Shown: piece by piece, positions 1 through 10,550 of the stretch
Position numbering within the stretch: position 1 is the first letter of the stretch
Layout of the letters: the number at the start of each line of letters is the position of its first letter
Assembly: GCA_016177925.1 (NCBI GenBank)
Contig: JACOUH010000049.1
Coordinates: 1-46,119 of the forward strand
Direction of reading: 5' to 3'
DNA length: 46,119 nucleotides
Origin: Planctomycetota bacterium
GTDB lineage: Bacteria > Planctomycetota > Planctomycetia > Gemmatales > Gemmataceae
The notes under the pieces: generated by a model
Told to the model about the DNA's origin: nothing
What the model saw: only the letters and a program-made list of their open reading frames with translations
Database searches by the model: none
Translations under genes and position numbers: made by a program

Positions 1-288
1 AGCGGTGCGGGTGAGCCGTTCTACCCGGTGCCAACGGCCGCCAGCCAGCGGCTCTACGAGGGCTACCGGGCCCTCGCCGAGGAGGAAACGCGACGTCACC
101 ATGTCTTCTTCTGCGGCCGGCTCGCCCAGTACCGCTACTTCAACACGGACGAGGTCATCACGGAGGCCTTGCAGTACTTCCAGCAAATCCGCCAGGCGTG
201 CGAGACGGCAAACGATCGATCTGTTTTGTCACCAATGCTCTCGCCGGCGTCCAGGGCAACAACAGAAATGGCGCCGACAGTGGGGTGA
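1..288 (+). CDS. glf: UDP-galactopyranose mutase, C-terminal part (5' end outside window)
   Basis: The gene is open from the first base, so only its 3' end is present. The frame contains a YPVPT segment and then VFFCGRLAQYRYFNTDE, which matches the C-terminal flavin- and substrate-binding end of Glf enzymes. Glf interconverts UDP-galactopyranose and UDP-galactofuranose in the cytoplasm and feeds cell-surface glycan synthesis. The family normally ends shortly after the helix that follows the YFNxD motif. Here the frame runs about 25 residues further (from about position 205), through sequence that in another frame looks like the start of a glycosyltransferase, so the true stop may have been lost by mutation. 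The neighbouring glycosyltransferase remnant and the sulfotransferase fit a glycan locus. The family call is fairly sure; the exact end is not. Confidence 0.75.
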   Translation, partial: SGAGEPFYPVPTAASQRLYEGYRALAEEETRRHHVFFCGRLAQYRYFNTDEVITEALQYFQQIRQACETANDRSVLSPMLSPASRATTEMAPTVG

Positions 289-326
289 TCACGCACGTCC
301 TTGCCCGCGCCGGTTGGTTCGTCAGC
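198..326 (+). pseudogene. Remnant of a glycosyltransferase N-terminus
   Basis: From the GTG at 198 the second frame reads KRSICFVTNALAGVQGN and then RNGADSGVITHVLARAGW. This resembles the first beta strand and glycine loop of GT4-type glycosyltransferases. It also resembles the N-terminus of the intact glycosyltransferase ending at 33456 in this window, which reads RSLCLVAVDLDGVQRNGG followed by LLARHGW. The similarity stops near 320, where the sequence becomes the 3' end of the opposing sulfotransferase gene. About 40 codons of a gene that normally has several hundred are left. A glf-glycosyltransferase pair was probably cut when the sulfotransferase segment arrived. The start is a guess. 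Confidence 0.5.
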
Positions 327-328
327 AA

Positions 329-1738
329 TCACTTCGCAATCGCCTCGCCGATAGGCGCAGCGCCTGGCTGTGGCGCGTTCCCCTGCTGCACCGCCTGCCC
401 CGAGGCGTCCGCGGACAGGGCGGCGCGGAAGCGACGCCAGGTATTGCGGATAAAACGGAGCGCTGAAATGTACCAGGGCCTTTGTCGCAGCGCGTGTTCG
501 ATCGACGCGATGCGCTCGTGAGCCTGATGAAGGTTGGCGGACAGGGCCTCGGTGGTTCGCAGGACAGCCTGGAAACGCTCGAAGACGTGACGGTTCACAC
601 GATCCTTCACCTCGGCAAGCGACAGCCCGAAGAACAGGCTGCCCCTGTCCTGGTGGCGCTGCACTTCCGCCGGTCCCCAGGAGTCCAGGCAGGCGGGATC
701 GAGGCTGTGCTCGACGGCCACCAGCCGTCGTCGGTGAAAGACGATGTTATAGCCCCGATACTCGGCAAGGACCGGACGCGGCGCGGCGGGGAACCTCTCC
801 TCCTGTTCAAGGACCCGGGCGAGGTAACCATCATCGAACTCACGGCGGAACGCCTCAGGCGAGACGGAGACGGGAGCGTGGTCCTCCTTCTCACCGCTCG
901 ATTCGAGAGTTCCTCGCCATTCAGGCGGCGCCTCCAGGTTGAAGTGCTCGCGAAGGAAGGAGGCCAGTTGCAGAGTCCGGTTGTGTAGCAGCTGATGCAA
1001 GGATCGTTCGAGAGAGGGAGTCAACTTTCCCGGCAGACCCGTGAGGATCTTTTCCCTGACGGGGAAGGAAGACAGATCCACCTCCGGATTCACGCCGAGG
1101 AAACGAAAGAGATCACGCAGCAGCAGTTCCGGCTGGCGCGCGATGGATTCGTAGAAGCCCACGTACAGTTGCGCGCGCGGGAACACGGACCGCCAGCGCA
1201 ACAGTTGGCCGAGGTAGTCGCCGCTAGCGAGAGGCCAGTCGTGGGTGAAGTTCTCGCGCCACTGGTCGTCCGTCACGGCGTCGAAGGGTGCCGTGCAGCC
1301 AGCAAAACTGGCTTCCCGGTATCGGTAGTTGTGCTTGGCATGCGACCAGGCGCGGCCCACCGGCTCGCGCATCAAGAAGATGAGTTTCACCTGCGGCAGG
1401 AGCCGGCGGATCAGTCGGATCCTGCCGACGGGGAGGAGGGCATACGAAGGCGATGCCTCCCCCTTCACGCGATCAGTACCAGGGTCGAAATGGTTCAGAT
1501 ACCAGCTGAGGTCAAACCATTTGAAGAAGGAGCTGAAATATCTGCATTCCTTGGTGGAGGGGACGAAGAGCTGCGGATGACAGCGGAAGTTGGCGGCCAG
1601 CCAGGTGGACCCGGTCTTGGGCGGAGAGATGACCAGAAAATCCGGGCACAGACTGGTGAGCAGATGATGCGGGACTTCGGGCTGTTGCAGGCACCAGAAC
1701 AAGCATTCGCGATCCAGCGCGACGGCATCGCCTTCCAT
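329..1738 (-). CDS. PAPS-dependent sulfotransferase
   Basis: A protein of 469 residues that would move a sulfuryl group from PAPS to a carbohydrate or similar acceptor. Near residues 38-46 lies SPPKTGSTW, the 5'-phosphosulfate loop of the family. About 90 residues later LIFLMREPVGRAWSHAKH gives the 3'-phosphate binding Arg and Ser. The last 100 residues are not part of the catalytic fold and include a short helical, coiled-coil-like stretch and a basic segment. I chose the ATG at 1738 because an AGGGA Shine-Dalgarno lies 6 bases upstream. An in-frame TTG at 1792 would add 18 residues. It faces the glf end and probably sulfates a surface glycan; the substrate cannot be read from sequence. Confidence 0.8.
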   Translation of the reverse strand: MEGDAVALDRECLFWCLQQPEVPHHLLTSLCPDFLVISPPKTGSTWLAANFRCHPQLFVPSTKECRYFSSFFKWFDLSWYLNHFDPGTDRVKGEASPSYALLPVGRIRLIRRLLPQVKLIFLMREPVGRAWSHAKHNYRYREASFAGCTAPFDAVTDDQWRENFTHDWPLASGDYLGQLLRWRSVFPRAQLYVGFYESIARQPELLLRDLFRFLGVNPEVDLSSFPVREKILTGLPGKLTPSLERSLHQLLHNRTLQLASFLREHFNLEAPPEWRGTLESSGEKEDHAPVSVSPEAFRREFDDGYLARVLEQEERFPAAPRPVLAEYRGYNIVFHRRRLVAVEHSLDPACLDSWGPAEVQRHQDRGSLFFGLSLAEVKDRVNRHVFERFQAVLRTTEALSANLHQAHERIASIEHALRQRPWYISALRFIRNTWRRFRAALSADASGQAVQQGNAPQPGAAPIGEAIAK

Positions 1739-1944
1739 GGCTTCCCTCGACTGAGGAACAGGCAACCTGGTGAAGATGCCTGGATGTACCAAATCCTCGC
1801 AATGGGCGACAAGGTCAATGCTGCAACGAGCGCCACGATGCCGCAGCAGAGCGTGGCCCCGACTCCCATCCGCCGCCGCATGTCAGAGAAACCAGTTAAT
1901 GCGGCGATCCTCGCCGCACCCCAACTCGGGAAGCACAGCCGTTT

Positions 1945-4674
<2,730 letters not shown>

Positions 4675-4724
4675 CGCATCCTTCAGGGCCGGGAAACGGA
4701 GGTCCGGGGGAGTGTTCTATCGGT

Positions 4725-4753
4725 ATTGTCGGACGCGGGGCGTTCGTCGGCAA
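4725..4753 (-). promoter_or_regulatory. Possible sigma70-like promoter of acnA
   Basis: On the minus strand TTGCCG is followed after 17 bases by GACAAT. Each hexamer matches four of six consensus bases. The site lies about 50 bases upstream of the acnA start codon and just outside the inverted repeat that begins at 4773. It was found by inspection, and planctomycete promoters are not well defined. Confidence 0.3.
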
Positions 4754-4772
4754 CCGGAGGAGAACAGGAAGA

Positions 4773-4928
4773 GAGCAACCACGAAACACACGAAATACAC
4801 GAAAAGACAGAACAGGAAGGCAAAAGGGGAAGGCGGGCGCCCCAAGCACGGGCACCTGTCTTCCCCTTTGTTATTCTCATTTCTTCTTCTGTCTTTTTTC
4901 GTGTGTTTCGTGTGTTTCGTGGTTACTC
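4773..4928. repeat. Large inverted repeat with tandem CACGAAA-type arms
   Basis: The left arm, 4773-4812, is built from units such as ACCACGAAACA and TACACGAAA. The right arm, 4885-4928, is its near-exact reverse complement, with a 2-base length difference. The 70-base centre holds a second GC-rich stem (4829-4862). The element lies between two divergent genes, so it is not simply a transcription terminator at the end of a gene. Its build, short-unit arms around a GC-rich inner hairpin, is the same as the element at 18058-18237. Confidence 0.9.
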
Positions 4929-4973
4929 CTCTGTCTTCAGTCCTTTTTTTCAAGGGTTCGGGGAAAAGTGAGG

Positions 4974-4979
4974 TATAGT
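4974..4979 (+). promoter_or_regulatory. Possible -10 element for the WD40 gene
   Basis: TATAGT at 4974 matches five of six bases of a -10 box and lies about 85 bases before the chosen WD40 start. I see no convincing -35 box at the right distance; the upstream sequence is a T-rich tract followed by CAAGGG. Confidence 0.25.
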
Positions 4980-5064
4980 TGCGCAGCGCGAGAGGCTGCG
5001 TCCGGAAGCGGCAGCCCCCCTCCTCTGCGTGCCACACCCTGACCCTGTATCGGAGAGAGACGTC

Positions 5065-6195
5065 GTGGCCACGCTGCGCCTGGTGCCCCCCCCACGGACC
5101 GACAAGCACGAAGGAGAGGTCTTCAGCTGCACGTTCACCCCCGACGGCGGATTCGTCCTGTCGGCGGGCTGGGACGGCCACCTCCGCCTGTGGGAGGCCT
5201 CGACAGGGACGCACCTGACGGCGTTGCGCGCCGGCCCCAAGCCACTCTCCGCCTGTGCCGTCGCACCGGACGGGCGCCAGTGGGTTGCCGGCTCCATGGA
5301 AGGTCTGCTCACCTTCTGGGACGCACCCACGCACGCCCTGCTCACCCAGTACGCCGGCCACACGCGGCCCGTCTCGTCGATCTGCTTCGCGGCCGACCAG
5401 GGGCTCATGGCAACCGCCTCGTGGGACCGCTCGGTCTGCCTGAGCAAGCTCGGACGGGATCGCGACGTTCGGAGCTTGTTCGGCCACCTGGACATCGTCG
5501 CCGGCTGCCAGTTCTTGCCAGACGGTGTCACTCTGCTGTCGTGGTCGCATGACGCGACGCTGCGTTTGTGGAACGTCGAGTCGGGACAGGAGGCGGCTGT
5601 CCTGACGGGCCACCAGGACCGTGTCACCGCGGCAGCGGTGTCGCCCGAGGGCCGCTGGGCCGCGTCCGGATCGCGCGAGGGCGAACTGCTGCTCTGGGAC
5701 TTGGCGACGCGCAGTCAGGTGGGCAGCATCCAACTGTCCGCCGGGGCATGTGGCTGTTTCTTCCTCCTGGACGGCACCTCGTTGCTCACGGTCGACGCGG
5801 AGGGAAGTGTGATCCTGTTCAGCTTGCCCGAGCTGCTCCCACAGTTCCAGCTGTCCGTGCGGCTTCCCGTGCAGTGCGGGGCCCTCTCGGTCGGGGGGAC
5901 TCAGCTGGCACTGGGGAGCAGCGATGGGCAGGTGCGCTTCGTCGCCATCGAGGGGCTCGAGGACCGCCCGCTCCTGGTGACGGCGACGCGGAGCACGCGC
6001 GAGATGTCCGCCGGCTGGCAGCGCCTGCTCGGACGCCGGCGAGTGGCCAGCGTCTTCACCTGTACCTGCCCCTCCTGCCGTCAGCCGATCGAGCTGCTGG
6101 AAACCCTGCCCACCGAGCCGGTCCTCTGTCCTCACTGCCGCCAGGCCCTCCGCTACGACAAGCGAACCCGCGCCCCGCAGCAGAGCGCCTGCTGA
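5065..6195 (+). CDS. WD40-repeat protein with a C-terminal zinc ribbon
   Basis: A protein of 376 residues. Residues from about 12 to 310 hold WD40-like blades with repeated DGxxxxSxxxDGxxxLW patterns, for example SAGWDGHLRLW and SWSHDATLRLW. It therefore probably folds as a seven-bladed propeller that binds partner proteins. Residues 333-358 contain CPSC, and about 20 residues later CPHC: two CxxC knuckles of a zinc ribbon. The GTG at 5065 has GGAGAGAGA just upstream; a GTG at 5029 in the same frame would add 12 residues. There is no signal peptide, so it is probably cytoplasmic. No kinase domain is attached, unlike many planctomycete WD40 proteins. The partner is unknown. Confidence 0.8.
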   Translation: MATLRLVPPPRTDKHEGEVFSCTFTPDGGFVLSAGWDGHLRLWEASTGTHLTALRAGPKPLSACAVAPDGRQWVAGSMEGLLTFWDAPTHALLTQYAGHTRPVSSICFAADQGLMATASWDRSVCLSKLGRDRDVRSLFGHLDIVAGCQFLPDGVTLLSWSHDATLRLWNVESGQEAAVLTGHQDRVTAAAVSPEGRWAASGSREGELLLWDLATRSQVGSIQLSAGACGCFFLLDGTSLLTVDAEGSVILFSLPELLPQFQLSVRLPVQCGALSVGGTQLALGSSDGQVRFVAIEGLEDRPLLVTATRSTREMSAGWQRLLGRRRVASVFTCTCPSCRQPIELLETLPTEPVLCPHCRQALRYDKRTRAPQQSAC

Positions 6196-6210
6196 AATCG
6201 ACCTTCGATG

Positions 6211-6231
6211 GGGCAAGTTTTCAACTTGCCC
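6211..6231 (+). terminator. Hairpin after the WD40 gene
   Basis: GGGCAAGTT and AACTTGCCC form a perfect 9-bp stem with a 3-base loop, 15 bases after the WD40 stop codon. A pyrimidine-rich but not pure-T tract follows. It may terminate transcription. It may also belong to the palindrome family that is so common in this window. Confidence 0.5.
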
Positions 6232-6347
6232 TCCTCTCTTTCTGATTTTGCAGACACGTTCCAGACGTTTGGCATGATTGCTGCATGAGTTCAACCAGGC
6301 AATCTGGGAAAATTCCATAGAATTCTCTCAGCCTACCCAGTTTGTGA

Positions 6348-6376
6348 TTGACTCTTCATTTCTCTTGTTTTACTAT
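6348..6376 (+). promoter_or_regulatory. Sigma70-like promoter upstream of the TIGR03000 gene
   Basis: TTGACT (6348-6353) and TACTAT (6371-6376) are separated by exactly 17 bases in an A/T-rich stretch. They match the consensus at five of six and four of six positions. The implied leader before the gene at 6648 would be about 265 bases, which is long, so a nearer promoter is also possible. Confidence 0.4.
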
Positions 6377-6647
6377 TCCGCTTAATCTGGACGTCTCGCC
6401 CAGCCTGAAGAGTCGGTTCGGACAAAAAGGATGAGGGAGGCAGAGTTCGGAACATAGGAAGACAATTGCTCACCGTCCCAGGGGAGAACCGAGCAGACGG
6501 CCGCGCACGCAGAGAAAGTCGCGTGCCTCGTTCCTTTCCCTTGTGACGGGCCCTTGGCCTGCTTCTCGAGTGCGGATGGGTTTCCGGAGACGAGTTACGT
6601 CTCGGCTCTGGAGTTGATCACCGTTTCGTTCGCAGGAGGATTTCGAG

Positions 6648-7208
6648 ATGTACAGCGTGGTGGTACTGATGGCCCTCAGTGGGGGGGTCGACACTCCGGA
6701 CTTCGGTCGCCGAGGATGCCACGGCTGCGACGGCGGCTGCTACGGCGGCTACGGCTGCCACGGCGGCCGCGCTCACGGCCGCCACGGCCGCCACGGCTGC
6801 TACGGCGGCTGCTATGGCGGCGGCTGCTACGGCGGCTGCTATGGCGGCGGCTGCTACGGCGGCTGCTATGGCGGCGGCTACGGCCCCGGCCCTGGCCCTG
6901 GCCCCGGTCCCAAGCCGATGCCTGGTCCGAAGACGGGACTCGATACGCCGTCGCCGGCGACCGTCGTCGTCACCTTACCCGCCGATGCGAAACTGACCAT
7001 CGACGACTATGTCACCAACTCCACCTCGGAGCGGCGCGTCTTCCTGTCGCCGGCTCTGACCCCTGGCAAGATCTACTCCTACACGCTCAAGGCCGAGGTC
7101 CTGCGCGACAACAAGCCGCAGGTCATCACGAAGGAGGTGACCGTGCGAGCGGGCGAGGAGACGCCGATCAGCTTTGAATTCCCGGCGGCCGTGAGCGCAC
7201 GACGCTGA
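6648..7208 (+). CDS. TIGR03000-type protein with Cys/Gly/Tyr-rich repeats
   Basis: A protein of 186 residues with an AGGAGG ribosome binding site. It starts MYSVVVLMALSGG and then carries a long region rich in Gly, Cys, Tyr and His (residues 22-78). A Pro/Gly linker follows, and then a domain from about residue 103 reading ATVVVTLPADAKLTIDDY through KEVTVRAGEETPISFEF. That last part is the planctomycete TIGR03000 domain. The family is known only as a planctomycete-restricted protein of unknown function, usually with such a repeat-rich head. Cysteine-rich repeats could be cross-linked or bind metal; this is inference. The gene ends just before a GGATGAA inverted repeat. Confidence 0.9.
   Translation: MYSVVVLMALSGGVDTPDFGRRGCHGCDGGCYGGYGCHGGRAHGRHGRHGCYGGCYGGGCYGGCYGGGCYGGCYGGGYGPGPGPGPGPKPMPGPKTGLDTPSPATVVVTLPADAKLTIDDYVTNSTSERRVFLSPALTPGKIYSYTLKAEVLRDNKPQVITKEVTVRAGEETPISFEFPAAVSARR
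6798..6878 (+). repeat. Three exact 27-bp tandem repeats inside the TIGR03000 gene
   Basis: Three consecutive identical copies of a 27-base unit, each encoding CYGGCYGGG, run from 6798 to 6878. Because the unit is nine codons, copy number can change without breaking the frame. The perfect identity between copies, including third codon positions, points to recent expansion. Confidence 0.9.
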
Positions 7209-7223
7209 CGGCCGCCTCCTCTG

Positions 7224-7282
7224 AAAGGATGAAGGATGAAGGATGAATCAGGAAAGACCTCTCTGATTCATCCTTCATCTTT
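7224..7282. repeat. GGATGAA inverted repeat between convergent genes
   Basis: The left arm repeats GGATGAA three times and the right arm is its reverse complement, giving a stem of about 18 bp around a 12-base loop. It sits between the TIGR03000 gene (+) and the ABC/CPBP gene (-). The right arm encodes the last codons (Asp-Glu-Gly) and the TGA stop of the latter. In this position it can act as a bidirectional terminator. Confidence 0.85.
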
Positions 7283-9502
7283 GTAGTTGCGGGTAGCGCG
7301 GAACGCCCACGCCGCCGCGAGGGTACAGCCGATGACAGACGCGAGAATCCACGAGGGCGGCAACCTCGACGACTCCTGCAGCCAGCCCGAAGCGAGAAGG
7401 TCTCGTTTGTACAAGCCGAGCAGGATCAGCACGCTGTTGTGAATCGCGTGCAGGATCATCCCCGGCACGACGCTACCCGTCCGCCAGGCGAGCCAGCCGA
7501 GTAGCAGGCCCAGCAGCGTACTCACCACGCCGCGCTCGACCACGACAACGTGGCCGACCAGGTGGAACAGACCAAAAAAGATCGCTGAAGTCACGATCGC
7601 GGTACGGGGCGGCCCGGCGGCACGCAGGGCGCTGAACAGGTAACCGCGGAAGAACAGCTCCTCCAGCACGGCCGGGACTACGGCCATGCACAGCACTACC
7701 ACCCAGACCGGCAGCTCCTCGCGCCACTGCCGGATTCGCTCCTCCACCTCCTGGAGGGACTTCTCGCTCACGCTCGTCAGCCCCAGCGGGCGGAGTACCT
7801 CCTTGAGCACGTCGGCCAACGGCCACAGCGACAGTCCGAACAGGATCGCTGCCCCCCACGCCATCGCGCCGGAGCGCTCCAGGCGGAAGCCCGCCCTGAA
7901 GTCGACCCGGCGCAGCCACACCGAGAACAGCGGGAAACCGCCAAACAGCACCAGGTTCGCCAGCACCCGCCAGGCCATCTCCTCCCCGGGTGGACGTCCG
8001 CCGCCAATCAGGGCAATCAGGACGAACGAGGCGGGAAACATCAGCGCCAGGCAGAACAGGGCGGAGGAAACGGTAGAGGCGCGTCGCCCACGGGCGGGAC
8101 GGCGGAACAGGTCCGACCACGACGCCTGCTCGTTGTACAGGACCGCCTCGGCCCCAAAGAGGCGGGCCGCCAAGGCGATGGCCGCCACCGCATAGACGAG
8201 CGTCGTCAGCACGACCAGGACCGCGGCACCCGCCGTCGCCTCCCCTGCGAACAGGTCGCGTGCCAACAGGACGATGTTCAGCAGCGGGACGACGCACAGC
8301 GGGCCGTCCAGCTTCAGTCCCGGCATCAGGCTCAGCATCCCCGGCGTCAGCGACACCAGGATCAGCGGAATCAGGTACGCCTGCGCCTCCTTGAAGCTGC
8401 GCGCGAAGCTGGTCACCGCCAGCAGCACCGCCGAAAAGAACGCCGCGAACAACAGCAGCAGGAAGAACACCTGAACGATCGCCAGAGGCCGCAATCCCTC
8501 TGGAAAGACCAGGCGTCCCATGTCGAAGACCAGGAGCGTCACGGTCATCGTCGCCAGGTTGACCACGGCGGTCAGCACCGCCACGGTCACCACCGAGACG
8601 TACTTGGCGAACAGCAGTCCCAGCCGCGGGATCGGCGCCGCCACGAGGATTTCCAGGGTGCCGCGCTCGCGCTCGCCGGCGGTCAGGTCGATGGCTGGGT
8701 AGACCGCCCCGGTGATCGTCATCAGGATCAGGATCAGCGGCACCAAGAGCGACAGCGGAATCGTCTCCTTCGGACCGGGCTGGGCCACCTCCTGAGAGAC
8801 TGGGGAAACCAGCACGGCGAGGGGCTGGCGCGGTGCCGGCTGCGGCTTCGGCCGTCCCCACAAGGTCCGCTCGTTGGCCGCAGCGAGGCAGCGCTCGACG
8901 TACTCGTTCGCGTCGCGACTGCGCGGCGAATCTTCGAGATAAAGGATCTCACAAACAAACCAGCGATCAGGGCCCCGCTCTGCTCGAGCGGTGTCCTGTT
9001 CGGTGAGGTGGACGGCAAGGTCGATCTGCTTTTCCTGCAAGAGCTGCCGGAGGTCCGACGGCGGCTCCCCAGTGCGCGGAAATAGCGCCTGATGGTCGGG
9101 GAGTGGTTTCTCCGCGCGGCCGTTTCCCGCCGTGGCCTCCCGCGCCCGCCCGGAGGCCGGGCCCTGCCTAGCATTCCACTTCTTCAATTCCGCGAGTGCC
9201 CGTTTGCCTCGCTCCATTCGCCCGTCGAAGAACCGCGCCTCCCACTCCGAACGGAAGCCGATTCGGTAGGCCGGCTCCTTCATCTCCTTGAGAGAGCTGG
9301 CGAGAAGAAATTGGCGAAAGGCGATGGTCAGCAGGGGGTAGAGGAGCAGCGGCATCAACACCAGGGTGATGATGGTGCGGCGGTCGCGGAGGATGGTGCT
9401 GACTTCCTTGCGGACCAGCCGGCCCATGCGCTGCAACAGGTCTCGGGGCGACCGCTGCAGCAGATGCCTCGCCTTCGACCCGCCGGCCGGTTGGTCGCTC
9501 AT
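7268..9502 (-). CDS. ABC transporter permease fused to a CPBP intramembrane protease
   Basis: A protein of 744 residues. The N-terminal 470 residues look like a NatB/ABC-2 permease: a first membrane helix near residue 45 (ITLVLMPLLLYPLL), a large extracytoplasmic loop, then five or six helices. The C-terminal part is a CPBP (Abi/CAAX-protease-like) domain with EELFFRG near residue 614, FGLFHL, and HAIHNS, the three conserved metal-site motifs. This permease-protease fusion is a known architecture in planctomycetes. The ATPase partner lies 5 bases upstream, so the two form an export system in the inner membrane. The start ATG at 9502 follows the ATPase stop. The final KDEG is encoded by the GGATGAA repeat. 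Confidence 0.88.
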   Translation of the reverse strand: MSDQPAGGSKARHLLQRSPRDLLQRMGRLVRKEVSTILRDRRTIITLVLMPLLLYPLLTIAFRQFLLASSLKEMKEPAYRIGFRSEWEARFFDGRMERGKRALAELKKWNARQGPASGRAREATAGNGRAEKPLPDHQALFPRTGEPPSDLRQLLQEKQIDLAVHLTEQDTARAERGPDRWFVCEILYLEDSPRSRDANEYVERCLAAANERTLWGRPKPQPAPRQPLAVLVSPVSQEVAQPGPKETIPLSLLVPLILILMTITGAVYPAIDLTAGERERGTLEILVAAPIPRLGLLFAKYVSVVTVAVLTAVVNLATMTVTLLVFDMGRLVFPEGLRPLAIVQVFFLLLLFAAFFSAVLLAVTSFARSFKEAQAYLIPLILVSLTPGMLSLMPGLKLDGPLCVVPLLNIVLLARDLFAGEATAGAAVLVVLTTLVYAVAAIALAARLFGAEAVLYNEQASWSDLFRRPARGRRASTVSSALFCLALMFPASFVLIALIGGGRPPGEEMAWRVLANLVLFGGFPLFSVWLRRVDFRAGFRLERSGAMAWGAAILFGLSLWPLADVLKEVLRPLGLTSVSEKSLQEVEERIRQWREELPVWVVVLCMAVVPAVLEELFFRGYLFSALRAAGPPRTAIVTSAIFFGLFHLVGHVVVVERGVVSTLLGLLLGWLAWRTGSVVPGMILHAIHNSVLILLGLYKRDLLASGWLQESSRLPPSWILASVIGCTLAAAWAFRATRNYKDEG

Positions 9503-9507
9503 GCGCG

Positions 9508-10302
9508 TTACTCCGCCAGTCCGTCTGTCGCGGCCTCGTCGCGGGGCCGCGTCGCGCGCCGCAGCGCCGGGCCTGTCCGCGCCAACTTGAAGAACATGTC
9601 CACCAGTCCCTCACAGCCGGTCTCGGCCCGCAGCTGGGCGAGCGTGCCCTCGCTGACCAGCCGTCCCCTGTGCAGCAGGCCAAAGCGATCGCACAGTCGC
9701 TCGGCCTCGTCGAGCCGGTGCGTTGTCAGGATGACCGCCTTGCCCTCCTCGCGCAGGTGCGTGATGAACTCGGCCACGACCTGGCTCCCAAAGATGTCCA
9801 ACCCCAGCGTCGGCTCGTCCAAGAGCAGCACCGGTGGGCGGTGGATCAGCGCCCGTGCCAGGTTGACGCGCTGCTTCTGTCCCATCGACAGCGTAGTGCC
9901 GCGGCGGCGCAGCAGTTCGTCGAGCCCCAGCAACTCGGCCAGCTTGTCCAGTTCCGCCCCGGCCTGCCCGGCATCGCAGCCATACAGGTCGGCGAAGAAG
10001 AGCAGCATCTCGCGCACGCTCAGGTGCGGGTAGAGGCCGGCCGTTGCCGACACCAGCCCGACGCGGCGCTTGACTTCGTCGGGTTGCTGGTCCGAGCGGA
10101 AGCCGGCGACCGTCGCCCAGCCGGCGGTCGGCTGGAGCAGGCCCAGCAGCATGCGCAGGGTGGTCGTCTTGCCGGCGCCGTTGGGCCCGAGCAGGCCGTA
10201 GACCTCGCCGGTTCCGACGCGGAACGAGACGGCATCAACGGCCAATACCTCGCCGCCGCCGGGAAGGTCAAAGCGTCGTGTCAGTCCCTCGACCTGGATC
10301 AT
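9508..10302 (-). CDS. ABC transporter ATP-binding protein (NatA/CcmA type)
   Basis: A 264-residue ATPase with every expected motif: Walker [10 protein letters not shown] near residue 40, the signature LSMGQKQR, Walker [13 protein letters not shown], and the switch histidine in ILTTHRL. It powers the permease encoded just downstream (5-base gap) and acts on the cytoplasmic face of the membrane. The family usually exports sodium ions, drugs or lipids; the substrate here is unknown. The C-terminus (about 30 residues) is Arg/Ala-rich and of low complexity. Confidence 0.9.
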   Translation of the reverse strand: MIQVEGLTRRFDLPGGGEVLAVDAVSFRVGTGEVYGLLGPNGAGKTTTLRMLLGLLQPTAGWATVAGFRSDQQPDEVKRRVGLVSATAGLYPHLSVREMLLFFADLYGCDAGQAGAELDKLAELLGLDELLRRRGTTLSMGQKQRVNLARALIHRPPVLLLDEPTLGLDIFGSQVVAEFITHLREEGKAVILTTHRLDEAERLCDRFGLLHRGRLVSEGTLAQLRAETGCEGLVDMFFKLARTGPALRRATRPRDEAATDGLAE

Positions 10303-10550
10303 GCAGTCGGCTGCGGGTGATGGGTGATCGGTCGCCTCTCCCAGCGACCGGCAAACGTTCTTTTACACGGTACGTTCCTGGACGCCCAGGTGTTTGCCCT
10401 ATCCCTGGGTGCGGGAGACCGACCCTCGCGTGCGGGCCTCGCCCGGAGGCGCGGGGACCGTTCCTCACTCGACAGTGTGTGCGGTGAACACGCCGGCCGC
10501 TACAACTGTCAGCAGAGAAGAGATCCCGTTGTCCCCGGCCAGGACCGATC

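Larger units (their letters stand above)
6196..6647. other. Intergenic region, 452 bases, relatively A/T-rich
   Basis: No gene is recognisable here. The stretch holds a short inverted repeat just after the WD40 stop (6211-6231) and a promoter-like pair at 6348-6376. The AGGAGG ribosome binding site of the next gene is at about 6633. The middle (6240-6420) is clearly richer in A and T than its surroundings, as expected of a promoter region. Confidence 0.7.

Noticed and set aside
1495..1881. Minus-strand frame starting MRRRMGVGATLCCGIVALVAALTL before the sulfotransferase
   Set aside because: The hydrophobic start looks like a membrane segment, but the frame then runs under the sulfotransferase with Arg/Pro/Ser-rich sequence, and no ribosome binding site precedes it.
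4773..4928. Insertion sequence or MITE
   Set aside because: No transposase frame, no clear target-site duplication, and different elements share form but not sequence, so I describe them only as inverted repeats.
10303..10550. T-box or other riboswitch before trpS
   Set aside because: I could not find a T-box sequence (TGGNACCGCG-like) or a terminator/antiterminator pair in the 248 bases.
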